Source of the DNA: Halictus rubicundus
Lineage: Eukaryota; Arthropoda; Insecta; Hymenoptera; Halictidae
Reading direction: 5' to 3'
Length of the DNA stretch: 64,000 nt
Assembly: GCF_050948215.1 (NCBI RefSeq)
Contig: NC_135155.1
Span: forward strand, 18,751,001 to 18,815,000
The notes beneath the pieces were generated by a model. That model was given only the letters and a program-made list of their open reading frames with translations. It was not told the DNA's origin and ran no database searches. Shown one piece after another: positions 49,871 to 60,300 of the stretch. The stretch's first letter is position 1. Each line of letters begins with the position of its first letter. The translations under genes and the position numbers were made by a program.

Positions 49871-50041
49871 CCGGCGAGCCCGCAGACCGGAATGGCCTCC
49901 ATAAGTAACCGGGTTTACACACCCCAAGACCCTATTTCTCACCGTGGAAAAACTGCAGTCAGCTCCGTTGCGAACGTACCCTAGCCTCTTCTATCCCACC
50001 CCCAACCCTTGCTCTGATACCCCAGCCGACCTGGCCCCCAG

Positions 50042-50169
50042 GATCGCCGATGCCGGATTGCAGATTCCAACGGCGGGCCACGGTATCGACGGTTCCCAAG
50101 AGCGGGCCGACGCTCTCAAACAAGATTAGGAAGATGAGCGCGGTGAAAAACGTTGCCGCCCGTTTCCCG
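50042..50169 (+). CDS. candidate internal exon, partial, strand uncertain
   Basis: Seen on +: a pyrimidine-rich tract ending CCCCCAG at 50041, then 128 bases, then a donor GTAAGT at 50170. Only one of three frames is open across the interval. It contains ATG at 50050 and encodes a basic peptide starting MPDCRFQRRATVS and ending VAARFP, with roughly 70% G or C at third positions. The minus strand is also open over the same bases and beyond. It gives a hydrophobic run (FFTALIFLILF) followed by VGPLLGTVDTVARRW, with many C-ending codons, and looks like a signal anchor. The splice sites favour +; codon choice slightly favours minus. The island has high GC, so chance open frames are common. I do not recognise either peptide, and no neighbouring exon could be linked. 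Confidence 0.28.
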
Positions 50170-50602
50170 GTAAGTGCTCCACACACCGTCGAGAAACAGT
50201 TTTCGGCAGGGCGCAGCCAAAAACCCCGTCCGGAAATCGTACGCCGATCTCGACGGACGATTTCGCCGCGCCATGGTCTGGTCTCATTCGTTCGATCGGT
50301 ATATACCTCGATCTGTTAGATTGCACTCTCGACCATCTTATAACACGACACGGTTTTGGAAACAGAGTTTCGATACGGTGCTAAAATTTCGACAATCGTA
50401 CTATAGCACGATACGCTTGTGTAACACGGTCTCCATGCAGCGTGATTCAATAGATGACAACCCTCGTGCGAGCCTCCGTATTCCCCTGATTTGTATTTCA
50501 AGTACTTTTGGATTTTGTGCTTTAAGTTTCGCTTTTTCGATTTTTAATTACCAAGTACGGGTTTCGTTAGAGCACATTAGTTACAGTTGGGTCTATTACT
50601 AC

Positions 50603-51029
50603 TAGACAGGGGATCTTTGTGCAGAATTAAAATGATTTATCTGAATTGCAACAAGCTGGAGTGAAACAGAAATTGATTTTCTTTCTTGGCTACAAATTTT
50701 GATAGATACATTCAGGCTATTTTTATAAACTAAAAATAATCATTTTTAGTGCTCCGTAAATCTAGTGTTAAGAAAGAAAATCAATTTCTACTTCACTCCA
50801 GCTTGATTTTTTTGATAGTATATACCTAAAGAAATCAATTTGTTAAATAATTCCTTATGGATGCATCTTTACAATCTCACTATTCGTAAATGAAAAACAT
50901 TAGAATCCACCATTTTGACGGGTCCCGTAAATTTAGTGTTACTATGTTAAAGATTGAAAATGATATAACAGGATTTTAAAATTCTTCTGTTTTTCTCATT
51001 TTTGTTACAAATGCATAAAATCCGCTGTG
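50603..51029. mobile_element. family E MITE interrupted by a family A copy
   Basis: The left end TAGACAGGGGATCTTTGTGC runs to about 50683. The right end, TGCATAAAATCCGCTGTGC, closes near 51029. Between them lies the rearranged family A element, so family E inserted first and family A later. Confidence 0.6.
50684..50943. mobile_element. family A TTAA MITE, left half inverted with flank
   Basis: The left half (50684-50773) is present in reverse, ending CTCCGTAAATCTAGTGTTAA. The right half (about 50806-50943) is forward and ends CCCGTAAATTTAGTGTT, with the last A of TTAA changed to C. Between them lies a reversed copy of about 35 bases of the left flank (50771-50805), whose forward copy is at 50651-50685. 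The whole sits inside a family E element. Confidence 0.78.
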
Positions 51030-51474
51030 CAATTATTACTATTTATTGTAAAGCTTTATATCTAATGATTGTTTACGTTTAATTTCTTTAATGCTGTGTG
51101 AAGTGCTTTGGAGTTGACATCCAAGAATAAAATAATAATAGTGTCGCATCTGTTATATTTTATCCGCAAGCCTATATATATTTCTATATTTTTCGGTATT
51201 TTTGTTGTTAAGGTTTTCTGTTAAGTATTAATATGCCAACGGAGTTTGTGATTTTTTACGATTTAACTGTCAATGTTGTATTAGGTCTATTGTTGATTGT
51301 TTAAATGTCAGCGTAACGTCAGGTCTACAGTATAGTTTTACTAATTAACTTTCTAGGATGCTGTCAGTACAATATAGTTTCTATCGCAACTCCAACGTAA
51401 ACGTACTCTGCGAGCATTCGCTATTGCAACTTACCGGACAGTGTAATTTTCGAACTTTGCGGGACCATAATCAG

Positions 51475-51640
51475 TAGACTACGGAAGTTTATGCAAACTT
51501 ACATCTTTACGGATAAATTCCAAAGTGAAAAGCTTTTAACAAATCAAAAGTAAGACGAAGCTTTATTAATTTCTATTAAATTGCGCATTCTATTATCGTT
51601 TTACGGTTTCTATATACTATAAATGCATAGCGATCCGCTA
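51475..51640. mobile_element. family E MITE
   Basis: The left end is TAGACTACGGAAGTTTATGC and the right end is GCATAGCGATCCGCTA, 166 bases apart with TA at both outer ends. It lies within 450 bases of the nested copy at 50603. Confidence 0.65.
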
Positions 51641-52082
51641 ACAATCAAATTAACGCTAGGATTGCCTAGGAACGCGGTTGTTTATTTATTTGGTATCATA
51701 TGATGATAATGATGTCGTGATGTCTGATGTTGGAAAGACAAATAATTTTTCTTTAGATTATTGCATTATTTGGAATTCGTTTAAAATCATTTTTCACTTT
51801 ATTCTTCATTTGGTCTAACAGTTTTTTTTTAAATAAAATATTAAACCCACTCTATTGTGTCAACATCGTCAACTGAAATGCAGATTTCACAGTTACAGTT
51901 ACGATCATACAATTAATCAATTCAGTTAATTAATTAATTTAATTCAACATTTCGTGTAAAATTAGTTGTGTCAAGTATTTGAAATAAAAAATTATTTGAA
52001 AATACGTCATTCAAATTAGACGCAAAATGAGAGTACTTTCGTTATATTATCTATTAAATAAGAGTAACAAAGAATTTTAAAC

Positions 52083-52348
52083 AGTTATCAAATCTTTACA
52101 TGATTCATTATTGCAAATGCTTATTTCAATGTGGCCAACTCTGATGAACAGAGTGCGGATTTCTATACAAAATAAAAATTATTTGCATCACAAAAAAAAA
52201 AAAGAAGTTAAATAGTTCATCAAATCTTTACATGATTCATTATTGCAAATGCTTATTTCAAATACAATCTGGCCAACTCTGTTGAACAGGGTGCGGATTG
52301 TTATACGAAATAAAAATTATTTGCATCACAAAAAAAAAAGAAGCCAAA
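52083..52348 (+). repeat. tandem duplication, period about 131
   Basis: Two units starting near 52083 and 52214 share AAATCTTTACATGATTCATT, TTGCAAATGCTTATTTCAA, GGCCAACTCTG and a poly(A) run ending AGAAG. Each unit includes a family E left end. Confidence 0.9.
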
Positions 52349-52435
52349 TGCAAGTTTTCGTACTCCCCTTTATAATTTTAATAAGCTGCACCCAGTACTC
52401 GTTTTAAATAATAAATATACTTTATCCGCAGTCCA
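52149..52435. mobile_element. family E MITE with duplicated left end
   Basis: Two left ends occur in the same direction (GTGCGGATTTCTATAC near 52151 and GTGCGGATTGTTATAC near 52286), because the left end lies in a 131-base tandem duplication. A single right end, TTATCCGCAGTCCA, closes near 52435. Confidence 0.6.
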
Positions 52436-53683
52436 CTGATTAAAGACAATCTTTCTAGAATGAAAACATTTGGTTGGGAGATGAGCGTTCTGAAACTATG
52501 GCTGTGCCGCGCGGAGGATTTGGAACGGTATCGAGGGTGCAAGTACTACTGTCCTACCTCGCCGTGAAACTTTCCTTTAGTGAGGCTGCTACTTTCACTT
52601 TTGCTCGTAATGTTTATGCAGAACACCGAAGAAACTTTCTTGAGGTGCAAGTGTACCGGTAACTGCAACGGCCGATGCAGTACGCGCGGGGGATGAAGTA
52701 GTAGCGCGAGGGCGCGTCGTGAGTATACATAGTGGAGGAAAGTTTGAATCGAATATCCGCGGAGGAGATATTAAATGGATAACTTCGACGGTGCCGTCTT
52801 CACTTTTAAAGCTCAAGGTTCTCCCCGCGTATTACCAAATCAATTATTTATAACAATCGATTCGCCCTGAATAATTCACGATTGAAATTCCGGCGAGAAA
52901 TTCATCTATAATCTAAAGGGACGCGACATCAGGGTTGAGCATTATTCGAATAAAAAGTTTATTTGAACAAGAATAAGGAATATATAATTATTCGTTACTC
53001 GATCATTTATCGTTCGAGTTATTCGCTATTCATTTGGGAGATCCCTCATTTAATGTTCGTCATGGTTATACATGGGCTAATGTAATCTACAATAAGTAGT
53101 AAAATTTTCTTTGTTAACTGTAACAAACAAGAAGACAGATAAACATTTCTAGATTTCTTTTAATCTTTCTACTGTTTTAAAATTTACTTAATTATTTTTA
53201 ACATAAATGCGTAATAAGGTAGTTCCTTCGTAAGACAAATATTTTTTAGGTATAACATATAACCGCCAACGACAATAATCAGTACTTCAAGTTCCATTCA
53301 ATTTTAAATGATTTTTTTTAATAGAAAGTAAGTCCAAAGAAATTTACTTAATTAGTTGTTTTATATAAATTCTAATAACGCATTTTAGTCCTTCATTTTA
53401 TTCGTCATATAAGATATGACAAGTTGCGTTGTAAATAAAACTAAAAATATTTAGGATGATTAATCATTTTTATTTCGTACGTTCATTTATGTATAAATAT
53501 AAATTTTCGTTATGAATCCATCAAATCTAGTACTAATAAAATTACAATTTTATTGCGAATCACAATTATTCAATTTAACTTTATCGTAGCTTAAATATCC
53601 GTATTTATCCTGCAATTGATTACATATATACATAAAGCACGTAGTTAGACTAGATATTACATACCACAAATTACTTAGTACGC

Positions 53684-53845
53684 AGAAATTGTTGCCACTC
53701 TAAAACCCTGTGAAAAGTTCCAAGACTCAAGAGATAGAAATGGCACATTAACTGACGCGAATGATTCCAGAAAATGTCTTCACCGTAAGAAACCTAGAAA
53801 AGCGAGTTCTCAAGGGAGGACGAATGATTAATTGAGTCGTTTCAA
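53684..53845 (+). repeat. second copy of the 48571-48737 block
   Basis: Homologous to 48571-48737: CTGTGAAAAGTT, the GCGAATGATTCCAGAAAATG word, CACCGTAAGAAACCTAGAAA and GAATGATTAATT align in order. A two-base deletion near 53779 shifts the frame relative to the first copy. Confidence 0.75.
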
Positions 53846-54252
53846 TCGAACAACACAACGCTGATCGAGCTCGATCGAAAAGTCGCCTAACGCGAACGGT
53901 GTGAGTCACCGAATAAACGGAATCTGAAAACTAATATACCGCATCAGCCGGTGAAAAGCGGTTTAATATAGCCGGTTCTAAGCAGCCATTAAAATGCCCA
54001 GAGACACGTACGAGGCCAGTATTACAGCGCGACCCCATGATCATACCTTTGAATCCGAGGACGAAGAGAGGCGAGCTTCATGCCAGAAAGGGAGATCCCT
54101 CGTATTCGTGCGGCAGCGTGAAATGCGGTTCTCCTTAAGGGTACCTAGAAGCGATACCAATATGTCCGTCGTCGTTAGTGACGTTACTGGATGAGTAAGC
54201 ACGGACCGAGAACGCCGGAGAGAGAAAGATAGGGGGACGAAGATGGATAGAC

Positions 54253-54254
<2 letters not shown>

Positions 54255-54304
<50 letters not shown>
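54255..54304 (+). repeat. (GA)n microsatellite
   Basis: About 48 bases of uninterrupted GA in a GC-rich island. Confidence 0.95.
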
Positions 54305-54307
<3 letters not shown>

Positions 54308-54516
54308 GGGAGAGACTAAGAGAGTGGGGGTGGTGAATGCCCAGAGGCCCGTAGGATATGAGACTCCGTTGGCCGCAGGATCCTCAGCAGGAGCCAGGAA
54401 CCAACTCGATGGAACGTTCCTCTGCCATCGGCAAAGTGTATTGACGGCTAGAACGACGATCCAGCTCACGCCAAGCGGCTATCCTGTCTCTCCTCCGTTC
54501 TCTCGGCCGTGTCATC

Positions 54517-54522
54517 TTTCTC

Positions 54523-54557
<35 letters not shown>

Positions 54558-54558
54558 G
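54517..54558 (+). repeat. (CT)n microsatellite
   Basis: About 40 bases of CT with one CG break, 215 bases after the GA tract at 54255. The two tracts are inverted with respect to each other. Confidence 0.95.
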
Positions 54559-54690
54559 CTTGTCTCCCTCCCTCCTGAGAGGACAGGAGTGTGTACTCGA
54601 GCGTCTTGGAACTTTGGGTGCGTGGTCCATGCTTGTGTCCGGATACGTGGGTGCACACCATCCCAGGGACACACTGCTTTCGTTGTAGAC

Positions 54691-54722
54691 GAACAGAGAG
54701 AGATAGAGAGAGAGAGAGAGAA
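54691..54722 (+). repeat. (GA)n tract
   Basis: About 30 bases of GA with a single ATA break. Confidence 0.9.
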
Positions 54723-54943
54723 GGTTATACACGGAGCAGCACGTACAGGGCGCGACACATCGCCACGCAAACGTGTGCATCCGTCTGGTAGGTCTCACAG
54801 GTCGAACCTCTAGGTTCGTGCTGGAATTACGTCACGCTGCGCTGCGGTGGATAGGGCACGGCAAAGTAGAGATAGGACGGGTCAAGACGCTCCTATCGCC
54901 TAGGATGGCTTCGAAAGGGTTAAAGCGCTGTCGTGACCTCCTT

Positions 54944-54976
54944 CAACGTTCGTTCGTTCGTTCGTTCGTTCGTTCG
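54944..54976 (+). repeat. (GTTC)n microsatellite
   Basis: Seven to eight uninterrupted copies of the 4-base unit CGTT/GTTC. Chance open frames here show repeated RSFV residues for this reason. Confidence 0.9.
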
Positions 54977-55212
54977 ACGAACTTACGCGCGCGCGGCTTT
55001 CTACTACCGACAAGCTACGGGAGAGAAACTTTGCCCGCGTCCGACCGGAGCGGACTTCGTTTCAACTGACGGCTTTGGGAACGATGATAGCGTGCCGTGG
55101 CACCGCCATGCTTCCGATAGGAATTTTATACCGCGCCGGAGTTGGCCGAATCGAACTGACATAGTTACCGCCGACGCCGTCGCCGCCGAGCCGAGAGTTG
55201 TATCCTCCGTCT

Positions 55213-55252
55213 CTCGCCGCCGAGTGACGCCGCCGAGTGACGCCGCCGAGGT
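55213..55252 (+). repeat. tandem repeat of 13 bases
   Basis: CGCCGCCGAGTGA occurs in tandem about three times, the first unit slightly changed. It lies in a GC-rich island. Confidence 0.85.
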
Positions 55253-55787
55253 GCACACTGGGGAACATTGGTTCTCTGCCAGTGTGAAAGTAAAATAATA
55301 ATCGTTTGTCTTTGGTACTGTTGGTAATAATGTCGACAAAAGTCTCAAACCGAGTCTGAAATCAATTTTCTCAAAATATTTTGAGATCAAAAATTCCTTA
55401 CTACTTTTCGCATACTCGTCAGTCCCGAAACATACTTTCTGACTTCCTGACTCACCGATCCCGAGTCATGCCTTTGAACCTCTCACTCAACCCTTAGTAA
55501 CAACCAAGAATTCCTATCGGACTTTTCTTAAACCCCTCTATCTCGTAGATCAGACTTTAAGGATAATGATAAACCTAAGGTAAAAATTGGGAATTACGTG
55601 TAAGATCCTCAGCTAATTAGTGGATACAAGTTGTGATAGACAACGAAGAGATTTATGACGAACATAAATAGATCAAACGCAAAACAGTGAAAATATTGAA
55701 TGAATTTAAAAATGCTGTTGTTTCCTTTCCAACTGAATGAAACGATTAAGGAAACAAACAGGTGTCCACGCAGCTTCTGTATTTTGT

Positions 55788-55834
55788 ACTTGATACAGGC
55801 AATTTTTATTTTGCATAAAAATCAGCAGCCTAGT
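55788..55834 (-). mobile_element. family E end fragment
   Basis: AATTTTTATTTTGCATAAAA followed by ATCAGCAGCCTA is the family E right terminus. No left partner is seen upstream. Confidence 0.45.
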
Positions 55835-56838
55835 GATAACTGTATCCCCAAAAAGATAATATCCCTAATACGTGCAGGAATTTTCGAACAATATATTTCA
55901 AACGGTTTTGAACAAATTAATTTCTTACCTCTCTTTCCATGTGTTAACAATACGGTGCACAATTAGACGAATTGAAACAATGAGTTGAACATGAATGACA
56001 TCGAGGCAGGAAACGATAAAAAGGAATTAACTCTCTTCACAAACGAATAATTTCCGGGATAAAAATTTCCGGTTCCGATTCTACGAAATATTAAATAAAA
56101 CTGGTAAATTCTTTTTGTGCATTTCCTTTTTTGAACGCATGTCCCATCATTTGGTCCCGTTAAGTTGCCCCGAAAATTTACATTTTTCCAGATAAATTCG
56201 AAACTGAAATTCAACTGAACCGAATGAACAAAAACTGTGCGAACGTCGTGTGTACAAGAAATTTGTGTTATCTACCGAATAAAAATTAAATTTTTGTCTC
56301 AGACTGTATCGAATAGAAGTGGAACGCGTTCGGTATTTCACAAGTGTTTCAATTACAAAATCATCCGACGCTGCCGATCACTCCGTCATGCAATCATCGT
56401 CGTCAAACACTCGGAACCGAGAAAGAAGCTTGTCAATCGTATCGGCGCGGCGGCGGTGGCGTTCCAAGAAAATGGCCAACGATCGATCGCGGCCCGGTTC
56501 GTGGCCAGGAACGCGAAGGAGCAGAATGTAACGATGCGATTACCATTTCGGCGCAACGAAGCTATCGGGCGATTCCCGCGAATCCCAGCGACGGGAGTTC
56601 GTGGTAAAAGGTCACCGCGTGTCAGTGAAACGAAGTTCGCGTTCGTGCCGTTTCCATTAATGGCGACGAACGTGCGCGCGGCCACCTTAACGAAAAGCCA
56701 CGCACATACAATCGAAAAACCGTGTACCAACAGCTATGCAACAGAAAATGTCGAATAGTTAGACCGGATCGATCGGTAACTATCGACACGTACCCACCAG
56801 AACCACCACGGTTCCGAAAAATGCCCTGAAGTCATAGC

Positions 56839-57044
56839 TACGCTGCAGATTTTATGGATTTATGGCAAAAATCAGTAGACCGGATTTAAAATGGCAAAAG
56901 GATTAAACGGAGTTTATGAATATCGATGTATTACCGTGGATATTCAATTTAGAAAAACTATTATGGAATAATGAGATTTCTATTTGGTTCCTGTTGTTTT
57001 TTTTTACGCAGAAAATGTTTATTTTGCATAAAGATCTGCAGTCG
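56839..57044. mobile_element. family E MITE
   Basis: Left end TACGCTGCAGATTTTATGG; right end TTTGCATAAAGATCTGCAGTC. About 206 bases. A short duplicate of the left end (ATTTTATGGATTTATGGCAA) lies inside. Confidence 0.62.
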
Positions 57045-57540
57045 TGGTGATTTGATCGTGAAATAAAGATTATGAAGTCGGCCATTTTGTCTGCGCCAGC
57101 ACTTACATCTTTCGTTTCTTGTGGCTCTTATTAGTTTTAGTGAAATTTGCAACGTTCAAGTATACGGAGAAAAATACAATGCGTTTCAATTTTTATTCTG
57201 TTATATCTGTTAATTGGCATCGTCCATTTGATTCGTGTTTTGTAACAAAAATAAAATTTTGCTTATCCTTTTTCCAAATTTTTCAGGGATTTATAAAGGT
57301 ATTCTAGTTTCGAACGTCAGGTTTTTATTTTTCGGAATTTTTTTCAGAGGAACCATCAAACTTTAATAATTCTAAAACCTTTCTCTGCAACCAAAATAAA
57401 AACATTTCTATCATAAATATGAGAAAATATTCACTTACACGTACTTTTTTATTTGCAATAGATTTTAATGAAAATTCACAAACATCAGAAATAAGTGCCA
57501 TTTGCGCCATTCACCGTTGCACCATTGTGCCCAGCAGTTT

Positions 57541-57690
57541 AAAGCATACTAAGTTCGGATAACCAACAAGTTCGGATAATAGAGGTTCGCTAACCACGCA
57601 CACTTCCAGCTCTCATTTGTTCCGATAACAGAGGTCGACTTTCGGATAATAGAAGTTTCTCGTTCTCGCAGGTAAGGGTCGCGCGACTGT
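57541..57690. mobile_element. possible pogo/Tigger-type transposon end
   Basis: Four near-copies of a GTTCGGATAATAGAGG word occur at about 57552, 57571, 57618 and 57641, all in the same direction. Such words resemble the subterminal repeats of pogo-group transposons, whose ends read like CTCTGTTATCCGAAC in reverse. No opposite end or transposase was found. Confidence 0.3.
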
Positions 57691-59280
57691 CCACAACAGT
57701 TCGCGTGTTGACCTTTGTCGAAATCGGTGCATAAAGCTCATACATGTGTCATATACGTCAGAATACGCGTTCATTAAACTAGTAGTTCTCTGGATTATAG
57801 TTCGTATAATTGATGCTCGGTTAGGAGTTCGCACGTGCGAGGTTTCGCATTAATTTGTTCGTATAAGCAGACACTGTATCGGATACAGGTAGAGTTACCA
57901 TTTGTAACCGATGGAAACAATTCGGCAAGATGCAGAAATTCTATTTAACAACAAATCGAATTACAAACTGAAGGACGCGATAGTATCTTCCGGGCTGGCT
58001 GCTAATCTCTGGAAGCACCGACAATGAATGCTGTTGGCTGGCTCGTTGTCGAAGACGTTGTCTGCGGAGGGGTTATGGGAACCGGGATAAGGGGTTGGGC
58101 CGGTCGGTTTAAAAGTGTGTCTCTGTGGCAAGAGGGGTGAGGACGTTTTGTTGTGCCGGTTCGCTCCCCTTCCCGGTTGCCCTTCACGCGGTCCCCCCTT
58201 TCGACCCGCCCAACGTCATTCAGACGTGAGGCAGGTTAGGGTTCTCCGGTAGGGCGGTAGGACGAGTCAGTCGATGTGTAGGGGGTTTTACGACCCTCGA
58301 CTGCTCCGCTCGGGATGGGGTTCCTCCTTCCCCCTATTCCCCCCGTCCATCGACGTCCCCCTTCGCACTCTGACGTCTACGTTCTACCCCACGGTATCTA
58401 CCCTTCTAGTCGTCAACGAGGGCTCCATTGGGCTAGGTCATGTTCGCCCCATTATTATATTACGCGAGAAATGGAGAGAAACTTCCGGCGCTGGCCATGG
58501 CTGCCGGTGATCGGCCGATTTCTCTCACCCATTTTGGTTACCCTGGAACGCTGTCACGGCCGCCGCGAAGCGTCGCGACGCGTCGCGCCGTGTCGATGCC
58601 CGCGGGATTCTGAAATTTCGCTTCCGTTCGTTTATTCGTTTGTTTCCATAGTTTATTCGAAATTAATCCACCGGACTCGAATGCTGTTCCAACAACTCGG
58701 AAACACGGACATTTTCGGCGACTACGTTCTGTGAACGATAGAAAGTGAAACACCTGAATCAGATATTTATTGAACGCGAAGAAATTTAGCATGCGGTACG
58801 AAAATTTATAAATTTTGTGGAACACGTTCGCTGTTGTAAGGCAAATGCATCCATTCGAGATCATGTTCATAACGTGGACCGGTTCTCCGTTTATTTTACT
58901 CGAAATTGTAAGCAATCCTTCGCACTCGGAACTCGAGAATTTTGTCCGATGTAAAAGTTTTCTAACCTACAATTTTAACAAATCTCTATACACGAGTAGC
59001 AACCCTCATATGAATTTCTTTTTGCGTATAAGAATAGAAGACAACATTGTAAGTAATTATAACATTTACAGACTGAGGGCGCCCAATTTCTTGCATAGAT
59101 TTTAGACTACCATGCTTGGAACCCCTCCCAGATTAGGCTATTTTCCTTTTAATCAATTAATTCCATTAATAAAAAATTTATTAAATAATCGATTGTCTAC
59201 CATTTGAAAGTTATACTATTTACTAATTTCCTTCATCAATGACTCTGTTATGAGCGATTGAAATAAATTTCTCTCATCGA

Positions 59281-59423
59281 CAACTGTTATAAGTGATCGA
59301 AATGAATTTCTCTCAACGATAACATTTACCAAGAAGAGAAAAAAAAATTTTCGGTTACCTGTAATACTTATCTGTAACCAACACGATTTTCTTCTTATTG
59401 GTTAATAACAGTTATGGTCCCCG
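59281..59423 (+). mobile_element. family F MITE
   Basis: The left end CAACTGTTATAAGTGATCG leads to CTCAACGATAACATTTACCA, CTGTAACCAACACGATTTT and right end AACAGTTATGGTCCCC. It is the most compact of the three copies. Confidence 0.65.
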
Positions 59424-60205
59424 GTTAAAACCGAAACAAAACAGTTTATTTCGATCCCCGGCGAGAAGTGTCGGCGCCCATTGTCCTCGGGGCGGGTCTC
59501 GCGCGGATGAATTCAAATTACGATCCATCATCGTCCCGTGGCTCGACGAGGACAAGGGGTGCAAGATAATGCCCGAATTTCATATAACCGGGACGGAACT
59601 GTGCCGAACAGTGGCCTACGAGGCATCGGTGTCGTAGATAAGCGGAATCTGGGCTGGTTGTATTATCGAGGAGACGATGCGGCGAAACAGAGACGAAACG
59701 GGGCGATCACTGAGGGGTTGGGCAGGGGGAGAGGGGGAGGGACGAAGGGGTGAAAAAGAAGGTCGGTTGGAGGGACCGAGGTGGAAGTGCAATTTTGCAG
59801 CGTAAACCTTGGCGCAGGGCCAGGACCGTGTATCACTCTGCATCGGAATTCGTTGTTCCACGTCTCGTTACTAGTCAGAGTTTTCTGCCCGTCGCGCCAA
59901 AGTTTTATCCCTCCTCGTCGTCGGCAATTTGGCCGTAAAAGGTCGCGGAAGACGCCTGGGAAACAAACAAAAAACGGAGAAATTTTCTCAAACCCCCCGC
60001 CCCGCCTTTTTCTCGAAGATCCCCTAACCCATCGCCCCCCCCCCCACCCCAAATCACGTATTTCTATTCTTCGAAATTCCACCCGTTGGTACCGGTGTCG
60101 ACCGAGCACAGCGATTTTATCGATTTCGGTTGTAGCGGTTTTCCTTTAGCGATACGCCGCGCGGGAAACGGTCGAGCAGTTGTTTCGATTGTTGAACGTT
60201 GAACT

Positions 60206-60218
60206 CTCTGTCTCTATT

Positions 60219-60258
<40 letters not shown>

Positions 60259-60264
60259 TCTCTC

Positions 60265-60295
<31 letters not shown>

Positions 60296-60300
60296 CTCGC
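60206..60300 (+). repeat. (CT)n-rich tract
   Basis: About 95 bases of CT dinucleotides with TAT and CTTT interruptions, the longest pyrimidine tract in the window. Confidence 0.95.

Larger units (their letters stand above)
51030..53683. other. AT-rich DNA between element copies
   Basis: Holds two family E copies and the 131-base duplication. CAGGGTTGAGCATTATTCG at 52930 resembles a hAT-type terminus, but no partner end was found. An unpaired TTAACGCTAGGATTGCC lies at 51651. Confidence 0.5.
53846..57540. other. GC-rich island then AT-rich DNA
   Basis: 54000-55300 is GC-rich with three GA/CT tracts, a GTTC tract and a 13-base tandem; open frames follow the repeats. 56390-56760 is a second small GC-rich island, open on both strands without recognisable protein. 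Confidence 0.5.

Noticed and set aside
52930..53000. Possible hAT transposon end CAGGGTTGAGCATTATTCG
   Set aside because: No inverted partner or 8-base duplication was found downstream, so a single end is not enough to call an element.
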